Source: Pseudomonadota bacterium
Lineage (GTDB): Bacteria > Pseudomonadota > Gammaproteobacteria > Burkholderiales > Thiobacillaceae
Length of the DNA stretch: 5,262 nt
NCBI GenBank assembly: GCA_021802595.1
Contig: JAJZRT010000321.1
Coordinates: forward strand, 1 to 5,262
Direction of reading: 5' to 3'
Below are positions 1-5,173 of this stretch, in pieces. Every line of letters begins with the position of its first letter. Within the stretch, counting starts at the first letter, position 1. The translations under genes were made by a program, and so were the position numbers. Below the pieces are notes generated by a model. It saw nothing but the letters and a program-made list of their open reading frames with translations. It was not told the origin of the DNA and did not search any database.

Positions 1-1
1 G

Positions 2-1024
2 GACGCCGCGATGGCCGACGTCGATCTGGTGGTGCTGGCCACCGGCCAGGTGCCGAATTCGGGCGTGGATATTTTCGCGGCACCCAAGGAAGCGGAAGAG
101 GGCGTGGTCGAGGTCAAGCCGATCTCCATCCTCAATCTGACCTACCGCCAGGGCAAGGACGTTCCGCAGCTGAAGCAGGGTTTCACCGACTCGCACTTCA
201 TCTGCTTCCCCTACGAAACCCGCCGCACCGGCATCTACACCGCCGGCCCGGTGCGCCGCCCGATGGACATCGCGCAGGCGCGCGAGGACGCCACCGGCGC
301 CGCGCTCAAAGCCATCCAGGCGCTGGAAAACGCCGAACTGGGCCGCGCCGCGCATCCGCGCTCGGGCGACCTGTCGTTCCCGAAGGTGCGACTCGAAGGC
401 TGCACCCAGTGCAAGCGCTGCACGGTGGAATGCCCGTTCGGCGCCATCGACGAGGACGAGAAGCGCTTCCCGGTGTTCAACGAATCGCGGTGTCGTCGAT
501 GCGGTACCTGCATGGGTGCCTGTCCGGTGCGCGTGATCTCGTTCGAGAACTACTCGGTCAACAGCGTCGGCGCCCAGATCAAGGCGGTCGACATTCCCGA
601 CGAGTTCTCCGAGAAGCCGCGCATCCTGATCCTGGCCTGCGAGAACGACGCCTACCCGGCGCTCGACATGGCGGCGATGAACCGCAACGAGTATTCGGCC
701 TTCGTGCGCGTCATCCCGATCCGCTGTCTCGGCTCGGTCAACACCATCTGGGTGACCGATGCGCTCAACGCCGGCTACGACGGCGTGATGATGATGGGCT
801 GCAAGTCCGGCGACGAGTACCAGTGCCACTTCGTCAAGGGCTCGGAGCTTGGCCGCGTGCGCATGTCCAAGATCGACGACACGCTGAAGACGCTGAACCT
901 GGAATCGGAGCGCGTGCGCGACCTCGAAGTCGCCATCACCGACATCGAGCGGGTGCCCGAGATGATCAACAAGTATGCCGCCGAGCTGGTTGCCGTGGGC
1001 CCCAGCCCGTTCAAGGGATTCTAA
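2..1024 (+). CDS. qmoB: QmoB / HdrA-like iron-sulfur electron-transfer subunit, 5'-truncated by the window edge
   Basis: The C-terminal part of a QmoB-type HdrA homologue. The frame is open from base 2, and the first ATG (base 11) falls inside the flavoprotein segment (VVLATGQVP), so the true start and most of the FAD domain lie upstream. Counting from that ATG, two ferredoxin motifs of the form CxxCxxCxxxCP are seen at C131/C134/C137/C141 and C161/C164/C167/C171, each expected to bind a [4Fe-4S] cluster. An MvhD/FrhD-like domain follows with C210, C239, C264 and C272, the usual set for a [2Fe-2S] site. The fusion of HdrA and MvhD domains and the PFKGF end are typical, from memory, of QmoB, which passes electrons between APS reductase and the quinone pool. 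hdrC begins 2 bases after the stop, so they are co-transcribed. A generic HdrA-MvhD fusion from another Hdr complex is the main alternative. No frameshift or missing cysteine is visible. Confidence 0.85.
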   Translation, partial: DAAMADVDLVVLATGQVPNSGVDIFAAPKEAEEGVVEVKPISILNLTYRQGKDVPQLKQGFTDSHFICFPYETRRTGIYTAGPVRRPMDIAQAREDATGAALKAIQALENAELGRAAHPRSGDLSFPKVRLEGCTQCKRCTVECPFGAIDEDEKRFPVFNESRCRRCGTCMGACPVRVISFENYSVNSVGAQIKAVDIPDEFSEKPRILILACENDAYPALDMAAMNRNEYSAFVRVIPIRCLGSVNTIWVTDALNAGYDGVMMMGCKSGDEYQCHFVKGSELGRVRMSKIDDTLKTLNLESERVRDLEVAITDIERVPEMINKYAAELVAVGPSPFKGF

Positions 1025-1026
1025 TC

Positions 1027-1659
1027 ATGAGCGCAAACACCGCACTGGCGGAGAAATACCGCAACAACTTCCTGAAGGAAATCGAAGAACAGGTCGAGAT
1101 GGGCGACTGGGTCAAGATGTGCATGCAATGCGGCGTCTGCTCCGGTTCCTGCCCGACCAATTTCCAGAGCGCGTGGGAACATCCGCCGCAGGAACTGTTC
1201 ATGATGATCCGCGCCGGCAAGCGCGAGGAAGTGCTGACCACCACCTCGATGTGGAACTGCACCTCGTGCTACAACTGCATCGTGCGTTGCCCGCGCAAGC
1301 TGCCGATCACCCACATCATGCACGGCATCGCCGAGTATGCGCATCGCATCGGCAAGGCGCCGAAGATGCAGGCCACGCGTTTCTTTTCCGGCCTGTTCTG
1401 GAAAAACTGCACCCATACGGGACGCGTCAACGAGCTCAAGCTGTCATTGGGCCTGTACTTCAAGGACGGCTTTGCCCAGGGGGTCAAGAACGGCATGGCG
1501 ATGCAGGCGGTTGCCATCGGCCTGCTCAAGGCCAAGCGTCTCAACCCGTTCGAACTGTTCGGCGGCCACAAGTGCAAGGACCAGAAAGGCATCCAGGCGA
1601 TGCTGAAAAAAGCCTACGAAATCGAGCGCAGCCGCAAGGCCGCCAGGATGGCGGGCTGA
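1027..1659 (+). CDS. hdrC: HdrC-like 4Fe-4S dicluster subunit
   Basis: A 210-residue soluble HdrC homologue. It carries two CxxCxxCxxxCP motifs, C32/C35/C38/C42 and C78/C81/C84/C88, each expected to bind a [4Fe-4S] cluster. The rest is basic and helical, with two further cysteines (C128, C183). No long hydrophobic stretch is present, so unlike QmoC it lacks the cytochrome-b-like membrane half. HdrC proteins relay electrons between an HdrA-type subunit and the catalytic HdrB, and its neighbours are exactly these two. The start at 1027 is supported by AAGGGA at 1013-1018, 8 bases upstream and inside the end of the qmoB-like gene. The frame is open further upstream (to 409), but that stretch overlaps the preceding gene out of frame and is not HdrC-like. 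The stop TGA forms part of the next gene's Shine-Dalgarno. Family assignment is firm; membership of a Qmo-Hdr complex is inferred from context. Confidence 0.92.
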   Translation: MSANTALAEKYRNNFLKEIEEQVEMGDWVKMCMQCGVCSGSCPTNFQSAWEHPPQELFMMIRAGKREEVLTTTSMWNCTSCYNCIVRCPRKLPITHIMHGIAEYAHRIGKAPKMQATRFFSGLFWKNCTHTGRVNELKLSLGLYFKDGFAQGVKNGMAMQAVAIGLLKAKRLNPFELFGGHKCKDQKGIQAMLKKAYEIERSRKAARMAG

Positions 1660-1669
1660 GGAGAGAAAT

Positions 1670-2581
1670 ATGGCCAAACATGAATACGCGTTTTACCCCG
1701 GTTGCTCGTCGCAGAAGGGCGCTTCCGCTTCCAACTACCTGACCTCGGTCGAGTCGATGTGCAAGACGCTCGACGTCAAGCTGACCGAAATCCCCGACTG
1801 GAACTGCTGCGGCGCCTCGATCGGCTATGCGGAAGCGGGCGAACTGCCGCGCCACGTGATGAATGCGCGCAACTTCGCGCTGTCCGAGAAGAACCTGCCC
1901 GGGCAGGAAATCGTCGCCACCTGCGCCGCCTGCTGGCTCGGCGCGCGCGAGACCCGCGAGCGCCTGACGCATTCCGACACGCTGATGGCCGATACGCGTG
2001 AGGCGCTGAAGGAAGCCGGCCTCACGATCAACGAGATGCCCGAGATCCGCCACATGGTGGAAGTGCTGATCGAGGACATCGGCTTCGACGAAATGAAGAA
2101 GCACGTCGTGCGCCCGCTCGAAGGCGTCAAGATCGCCGGCTACGTCGGCTGCCAGACCAACCGCCCGTTCGGCGTCGCCGGCGAGTCGTTCGAGAACCCC
2201 CAGTATCTCGACAAGATGGTCGAAATGGTCGGCGCCGAATCGATCCCGGAATACGAGCAGAAAGTCACCTGCTGCGGCGGCGCCTTGGCGTTCTCCGAGC
2301 CGGAAAAGGCGCAGGCACAGATCAAGGACATCGTCGAGTCGGCCTACGACCACGGCGCCGAAATGATCGTCACGCCGTGCCCGCTGTGCCAGGCCAATGT
2401 CGAGATTTATCAGGGCCAGATCAACCAGCGCTACGGCACCAAGTTCAACATCCCGGTGATGTATTACAGCCAGTTGATGGTCGTCGCCTATGGCGGCAAC
2501 GCCAAGGAGGCCGCGCTGAACGGCCAGGTCATCAAGGCACGCAGGCTGGAGGAGATCGCCGCCAAGCCGGTCAAGGGCTGA
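1670..2581 (+). CDS. hdrB: HdrB-like subunit with two CCG domains
   Basis: A 303-residue HdrB homologue, about the normal family length. Both cysteine-rich CCG domains are complete: C12, C46-C47-G, C85xxC88 in the N-terminal half, and C161, C201-C202-G, C237xxC240 in the C-terminal half. In methanogen HdrB the equivalent residues bind two non-cubane [4Fe-4S] clusters that cleave the CoM-CoB heterodisulfide; the substrate here is unknown. The protein has no signal peptide or membrane segment and should be cytoplasmic. The start is fixed by GAGGAGAG at 1658-1665, which overlaps the hdrC stop and lies 4 bases from the ATG, so translation is probably coupled. It is the last gene of the operon, followed 15 bases later by a terminator hairpin. 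In organisms lacking qmoC, hdrB and hdrC are thought to replace it after qmoAB. Function as the terminal redox site of that complex is inference. Confidence 0.93.
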   Translation: MAKHEYAFYPGCSSQKGASASNYLTSVESMCKTLDVKLTEIPDWNCCGASIGYAEAGELPRHVMNARNFALSEKNLPGQEIVATCAACWLGARETRERLTHSDTLMADTREALKEAGLTINEMPEIRHMVEVLIEDIGFDEMKKHVVRPLEGVKIAGYVGCQTNRPFGVAGESFENPQYLDKMVEMVGAESIPEYEQKVTCCGGALAFSEPEKAQAQIKDIVESAYDHGAEMIVTPCPLCQANVEIYQGQINQRYGTKFNIPVMYYSQLMVVAYGGNAKEAALNGQVIKARRLEEIAAKPVKG

Positions 2582-2596
2582 GCGGTCTCACACGAG

Positions 2597-2623
2597 AAAA
2601 CAGGGGCCGCGGTCCCTGTTTTT
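2597..2623. terminator. Bidirectional Rho-independent terminator between convergent hdrB and the CZB gene
   Basis: AAAACAGGG (2597-2605) pairs perfectly with CCCTGTTTT (2614-2622). The stem extends inward by a G-T and a C-G pair, leaving a 4-base loop. Five Ts (2619-2623) close the + strand side, and the four As at 2597-2600 give a T-run on the - strand. It starts 15 bases after the hdrB stop and lies about 30 bases beyond the stop of the convergent CZB gene, so it can end both transcripts. Confidence 0.88.
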
Positions 2624-2652
2624 GTCGGCCGCATGGCGGGCGGCAGGGGCGT

Positions 2653-3051
2653 TCAGGCGGCTAGCTTCGCCTTGGCGGCGACTCCGGCGGGCGCACGGCG
2701 CCGCAGAGGCATCTTGCGCAGAAAGGTGGCCAGCTCGCGACTGGCCTCGTCGAAGGTGCCATCCGTCATCAGCGCCGCGCGTGCCGCGGCAAAGTCGCGG
2801 CGCTTGATGTTGTCGACGATCCCGCTGGCCACTTCGTGGAACTGGGCGTGCAGCCGGCAGGCCTCGGCATGGTCCTCGGGTGACAGCATCCGCCGTGCCT
2901 CGTTGTCGAGCCAGTTCCCGAGCTTGCAGGCTTGCGTACTGCCGACGGCGGATATGTCCATGCCGGCGCGGCCGCCGAGAAAATCCCGGAAGCGGGTCTT
3001 CCACACGCCGTGGATGTAGACGGCGTATTCGATGTCGCGCTTGATGCTCAT
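2653..3051 (-). CDS. Stand-alone CZB (chemoreceptor zinc-binding) domain protein
   Basis: A 132-residue protein that is almost entirely a CZB domain. The signature is complete: H14 in HxxWK, C42 in CKLGNWL, and H68 and H72 in LHAQFH, the three-His one-Cys zinc site of the family. CZB domains usually sit at the end of chemoreceptors or diguanylate cyclases and sense zinc or oxidants such as HOCl through the zinc-thiolate. Here no signalling domain is attached, and the C-terminus is a basic, alanine-rich tail (about residues 112-132). The start is well supported: AGGAGG lies 5 bases upstream and the ATG overlaps the ada stop (ATGA), so it is translated together with ada. It may act as a separate sensor module for another protein or as a zinc-binding stress protein; its partner cannot be told from the sequence. 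Confidence 0.86.
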   Translation of the reverse strand: MSIKRDIEYAVYIHGVWKTRFRDFLGGRAGMDISAVGSTQACKLGNWLDNEARRMLSPEDHAEACRLHAQFHEVASGIVDNIKRRDFAAARAALMTDGTFDEASRELATFLRKMPLRRRAPAGVAAKAKLAA

Positions 3052-4202
3052 TGCGTCCTCCTGTGTCGTTTTAATGGCTTTCCATCAGTAACGGCGCCAG
3101 GGGGCGGTTTTTTGAGGGGGGAAGTGGCATCTTCCCGCAGCAGCAGTTCCGCCTTGCGCGCGAGCCCCCAGCGGTATCCGGCCAGCGAACCATCGGCGCG
3201 CACGGCGCGATGGCACGGAATCGCCACCGCCACGACATTGCCTGCGCAGGCATGCGCCACCGCGCGGAAAGCCCTGGGCTGGCCGATGCGTGAGGCGATC
3301 TCGCTGTAGGTGGCGGCCTCGCCCGCAGGAATGGCCTGCAGCGCCTGCCAGACGCGGCGCTGGAAGACCGTGCCCTGCACGTCCAGCGGCAGATCGAGCA
3401 CGCCGCGCGGCTGCTCGATGTAATCCAGCACCCGGGCGATCCAGCGCTGGAAGCCGGCGTCGGCCGGCTCGAACGTCGCCTGCGCAAAGCGCGCGCGGAT
3501 GCGAGCTTCCAGCGCTGGCGCCGACTCGCCGAACTCGATGGCACACACGCCCTTGCGGGTCGCGGCGACGACGACCCAGCCGAGCGTGCAGGGCGCGACC
3601 GCATGGCGGATGCGCTCGCCGGCGCCGCCCTTGCGGTAGCTGCCGGGCGACATGCCGAGCAGCGCGGGCGCGGCCTCGTAGAAGCGCCCGGTCGAATTGA
3701 AGCCGGCATCATAGAGGGCATCGATCACCGACGGTGCGGCCTGCAGCGAAGCCGTCACGCGTCGGGCCTGAACGGCCTGGTGATAAGCCTTGGGGGACAG
3801 GCCGGTGGCCGCCTTGAAGATGCGCTGGAAATGGTGCGGGCTCATTCCGGCCTGTTGCGCCAGCTGCGCGAGCGACAGTGCCGACGCGCTGCACTCGATG
3901 GCCTGGCAGGCCTGCAGCACCAGCGCGTTGCGTCGCTGCTGCAGCGAGGTCTGGTCGGGCTTGCAGCGTTTGCAGGGACGATAGCCCGCCGCAGCGGCAA
4001 GCGCCGGCGTATCGAAAAACGCCACGTTCTGCCGCCTGGCGGCGCGCGACGGGCACGACGGCCGGCAGTACACGCCGGTGGTGCGGACCGCGTAGACGAA
4101 ATCGCCGTCCGCCTGTGGGTCGCGGCGGATCACAGCCTGCCAGCGCTGCTCGGCCTCGGTCGGGGCGGCGTTCGGCGGGGAGGTGACAGGTTCGGTATCC
4201 AT
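3048..4202 (-). CDS. ada: Ada: bifunctional methylphosphotriester / O6-methylguanine-DNA methyltransferase and transcriptional activator
   Basis: A 384-residue Ada protein with all three parts. The N-terminal zinc domain (about 18-85) has C46, C50, C77 and C80; C46 corresponds to the E. coli C38 that accepts methyl groups from DNA phosphotriesters and switches on activation. An AraC-type helix-turn-helix region follows (about 90-192, with MSPHHFQRIFK and the repeated SPxxY/R pattern). The C-terminal methyltransferase domain (about 200-356) has the active site PCHR at 329-332, with C330 as suicide acceptor for O6-methylguanine, followed by a GYRWGLARK element. PCHRA replaces the common PCHRV, a mild change. 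About 28 residues of basic, proline-containing tail (357-384) extend beyond the usual end; E. coli Ada is about 354 residues. No clear Shine-Dalgarno precedes the chosen ATG, so the start is less sure than the domains. It is divergent from the small gene at 4349 and overlaps the CZB gene. Autoregulation is expected from the family. Confidence 0.97.
   Translation of the reverse strand: MDTEPVTSPPNAAPTEAEQRWQAVIRRDPQADGDFVYAVRTTGVYCRPSCPSRAARRQNVAFFDTPALAAAAGYRPCKRCKPDQTSLQQRRNALVLQACQAIECSASALSLAQLAQQAGMSPHHFQRIFKAATGLSPKAYHQAVQARRVTASLQAAPSVIDALYDAGFNSTGRFYEAAPALLGMSPGSYRKGGAGERIRHAVAPCTLGWVVVAATRKGVCAIEFGESAPALEARIRARFAQATFEPADAGFQRWIARVLDYIEQPRGVLDLPLDVQGTVFQRRVWQALQAIPAGEAATYSEIASRIGQPRAFRAVAHACAGNVVAVAIPCHRAVRADGSLAGYRWGLARKAELLLREDATSPLKKPPPGAVTDGKPLKRHRRTQ
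3057..3062 (-). promoter_or_regulatory. Shine-Dalgarno of the CZB gene, embedded in the last codons of ada
   Basis: Read on the - strand this is a perfect AGGAGG, 5 bases from the ATG at 3051. It is made by two arginine codons of the ada C-terminus (RHRRTQ). Together with the ATGA stop/start overlap it suggests translational coupling of the CZB protein to Ada. Confidence 0.85.
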
Positions 4203-4233
4203 GGTCGGCGTTCAGCAGAAGTCTGAGAAGCAC

Positions 4234-4262
4234 AGTGTTCACCGGTTCGGCCTGTCTCGCAA
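4234..4262 (-). promoter_or_regulatory. Weak sigma70-like promoter candidate for ada
   Basis: On the - strand TTGCGA (4262-4257, 4 of 6 to TTGACA) is followed after 17 bases by AACACT (4239-4234, 3 of 6 to TATAAT). Transcription would start near 4227, leaving a leader of about 25 bases before the ada ATG. A poor -10 fits a promoter that depends on activated Ada, but the match alone is not strong evidence. Confidence 0.25.
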
Positions 4263-4271
4263 TCCGGAACG

Positions 4272-4279
4272 TGCGCTCA
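4272..4279 (-). promoter_or_regulatory. Possible Ada-box-like site upstream of ada
   Basis: The - strand reads TGAGCGCA, matching 6 of 8 bases of the E. coli ada-box core AAAGCGCA as I recall it. It lies 9 bases upstream of the candidate -35, where methylated Ada would be expected to bind. Just upstream, GGCGCGAGATT (4290-4280) also resembles the GCGCAAGATT stretch of the E. coli ada promoter. Both matches are short, and the DNA is rich in GCGC, so chance is a real possibility. Confidence 0.22.
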
Positions 4280-4348
4280 AATCTCGCGCCTGTCGCACGG
4301 CCCGCCAAGCGGCGGTATCCTTACGTTTTCTCCAAAAAGCACACGAAC

Positions 4349-4657
4349 ATGAAAAGAGCCCAAGATTTCAACCAACTGGTCGACCTGGTGCATGAAGCCG
4401 TGTACGAAGTCGACGAACTGCGTGCCTGCCTGGAGCACGACGACGACGAGGCGTCGACCTACATGCCCTTCCTGGACGAGCTCGACAGGATGCTGCGCGA
4501 CCTGCACGAAGCGATGGCGTCCGGGAAATATGCCGGCGTGGGGACGGGCGAGGATCTGCCCTTCATGCCGCTGTTCAAGAAGCACGAGCGCAACATTCCG
4601 TTCCGCGAACTGCTGCGCACGATCAATGCGACGCATCGGGAGGGGTATGAGGCCTAA
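4349..4657 (+). CDS. Small acidic uncharacterised protein (102 aa)
   Basis: I do not assign a function. The 102-residue product is rich in Asp and Glu and lacks signal peptide, membrane segments and cysteine motifs (one cysteine only). The N-terminal half looks like amphipathic helices (VDLVHEAVYEVDELRACL, then LDELDRMLRDLHEAM). A short Gly-rich turn (YAGVGTGEDL) and a conserved-looking PFMPLF...IPFRELLRTINATHREG segment follow. I have an impression that similar ~100-residue proteins occur in other proteobacteria, but cannot verify it. The frame is open back to an ATG at 4235, but 4349 is preferred because the upstream 38 codons are low-quality and occupy the likely ada control region. Codon use and GC match the neighbouring core genes. 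No strong Shine-Dalgarno is seen. The gene is divergent from ada with a 146-base gap, and an imperfect hairpin follows the stop. Confidence 0.72.
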   Translation: MKRAQDFNQLVDLVHEAVYEVDELRACLEHDDDEASTYMPFLDELDRMLRDLHEAMASGKYAGVGTGEDLPFMPLFKKHERNIPFRELLRTINATHREGYEA

Positions 4658-4666
4658 ACTCGAATT

Positions 4667-4694
4667 TAAATGATGGCTTATAAGGCGTCATTTA
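4667..4694 (+). other. Imperfect 28-base hairpin downstream of the small gene
   Basis: TAAATGATG (4667-4675) pairs with CGTCATTTA (4686-4694), with one wobble. After a G-G mismatch the pairing continues through CTT/AAG to a minimal TA centre, so nearly the whole segment is palindromic. It begins 10 bases after the stop at 4657. No T-run follows, so it is not a classical terminator. It may stabilise the 3' end of the mRNA or be a protein-binding palindrome. Confidence 0.45.
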
Positions 4695-4743
4695 GGATGG
4701 GCACCTTACGTTAGGGAAGCGCTGAACAAGTTGATTCCGCTCA

Positions 4744-4769
4744 TGGTTCGACAGGCTCACCACGAACGG
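4744..4769 (-). repeat. Repeat unit A (GG/CC stem version)
   Basis: Read on the - strand the unit begins CCGTTCGTGG and ends GTCGAACCA. It forms a short stem TGGT/ACCA, extendable by a G-T and a C-G pair, around an 11-base loop. It is identical to unit B at 21 of 26 positions. Confidence 0.8.
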
Positions 4770-4782
4770 AATCAACAAGTTG

Positions 4783-4808
4783 CCGTTCGTCCTGAGCTTG
4801 TCGAAGGA
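4783..4808 (+). repeat. Repeat unit B (CC/GG stem version)
   Basis: Read on the + strand the unit begins CCGTTCGTCC and ends GTCGAAGGA. It forms the stem TCCT/AGGA, extendable by one G-C pair. Four of the five differences from unit A swap paired bases (GG with CC on one side, CC with GG on the other), and the fifth is in the loop, so the hairpin is preserved. Confidence 0.8.
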
Positions 4809-4837
4809 CTTGTTCAGCGCTTCCTTAGACATAAAGC

Positions 4838-5173
4838 ATGAAACTGGAAGGAATCACGGAAAAGCTTACAAATCTAGAAATTGCTCATCGGCAGTTGGAG
4901 CGATCGATAGAACTTTTCCTAGACAGGGGTGATTACATTTCTGCTCTTACTTTAGCGGGGGCGGCAGAAGAGATACTTGGAAAGCTACTCAAGAAAGAGG
5001 GCAAAAGCCACTGACTTGATGAAATTACTAGCGGAGCTCTTGAGCTTCTGGGATTTGAAGGTGCAGCACTTGAATCCCCTGAGGCCAAGAAGGCAGGAAA
5101 GGAAATAGCTGATATAGCCAACTACTATAAAAATCGGTGCAAGCATTTCAATGATCATGAAACCTCTGCATAA
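4838..5173 (+). pseudogene. Interrupted, probably 3'-truncated gene for a small helical protein (ALTLAGAAEEILG family)
   Basis: From the ATG at 4838 the frame encodes 58 residues, hits TGA at 5012-5014, then continues in the same frame for 52 more codons to TAA at 5171-5173. Both halves look like one protein: LFLDRGDYISALTLAGAAEE before the stop, and LDEITSGALELLGF then ADIANYYKNRCKHFNDHE after it. I recall this pattern from a widespread uncharacterised family of roughly 150-residue proteins. Members usually continue for about 40 residues past the KHFND-like segment, so the 3' end also seems lost. A single TGG-to-TGA change would explain the stop. GC is 44% over 4861-5160 by hand count, far below the neighbouring genes, which suggests acquisition from elsewhere. 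An in-frame TAA at 4832 rules out an earlier start, and no Shine-Dalgarno is seen. A sequencing error at the TGA or translation as two pieces are alternatives. Confidence 0.7.

Larger units (their letters stand above)
4715..4824. repeat. 110-bp palindromic dispersed-type element (REP/BIME-like)
   Basis: The element is bounded by perfect 17-base inverted arms: GGAAGCGCTGAACAAGT at 4715-4731 and its complement at 4808-4824. Inside, TTGATTCCG (4731-4739) pairs with CGGAATCAA (4767-4775). The core holds two inverted copies of a 26-base unit (4744-4769 and 4783-4808). The core motif, of the type GTTCGTCCTGAGCTTGTCGAA, is one I recall as dispersed in many copies in beta- and other proteobacterial genomes. 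The element is too short to code for a transposase and would need one in trans. It sits between the small gene and the AT-rich remnant, ending 13 bases before the remnant's ATG. No target-site duplication is evident. Confidence 0.85.

Noticed and set aside
409..1026. Upstream extension of the hdrC frame to an ATG at 409
   Set aside because: The extension lies wholly inside the qmoB-like gene in another frame and gives an Arg-rich shadow. The HdrC homology and the Shine-Dalgarno place the start at 1027.
1541..2353. 270-codon open frame on the - strand across the end of hdrC and hdrB
   Set aside because: It is a shadow of GC-rich codons opposite hdrB. The predicted protein is low-complexity (runs of AGLAR/HHVADL type), while the + strand has all CCG motifs and a good ribosome site.
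2..2581. sHdr (sulfur-oxidising heterodisulfide reductase-like) cluster
   Set aside because: That system has a shorter HdrA without the MvhD-like domain, duplicated HdrB/C genes and a lipoate-binding protein. Here the HdrA-like protein has the fused cysteine domain, and a terminator follows a single hdrCB pair.
2633..3019. 128-codon + strand frame opposite the CZB gene
   Set aside because: The CZB zinc signature, strong Shine-Dalgarno and coupling to ada are all on the - strand. The + frame is rich in Ala, Arg and Ser and shows no motif.
3603..4226. 207-codon + strand frame opposite ada
   Set aside because: Ada is unmistakable on the - strand with all catalytic cysteines. This frame is a GC-skew shadow.
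4302..4315. CCGCC-AAGC-GGCGG hairpin between ada and the small gene
   Set aside because: The stem is only 5 bp in GC-rich DNA, with no T-run and no link to a gene end. It is likely chance.
4235..4348. Earlier ATG for the small gene at 4235
   Set aside because: The added 38 residues look like translated intergenic DNA and would cover the ada promoter region. No ribosome site precedes it.
4715..4824. Insertion sequence or CRISPR array
   Set aside because: There is no room for a transposase, and the two units are inverted with no regular spacers. A REP/BIME-like palindromic element fits better.
5012..5014. TGA as a selenocysteine or programmed readthrough codon
   Set aside because: I see no stable SECIS-like hairpin directly after it, the family is not known for selenocysteine, and the gene also seems truncated at its 3' end. 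Pseudogene is simpler.
4933..5121. 62-codon - strand frame opposite the AT-rich remnant
   Set aside because: A Ser/Ala-rich shadow with no motif. The + strand carries the recognisable family pattern on both sides of the TGA.
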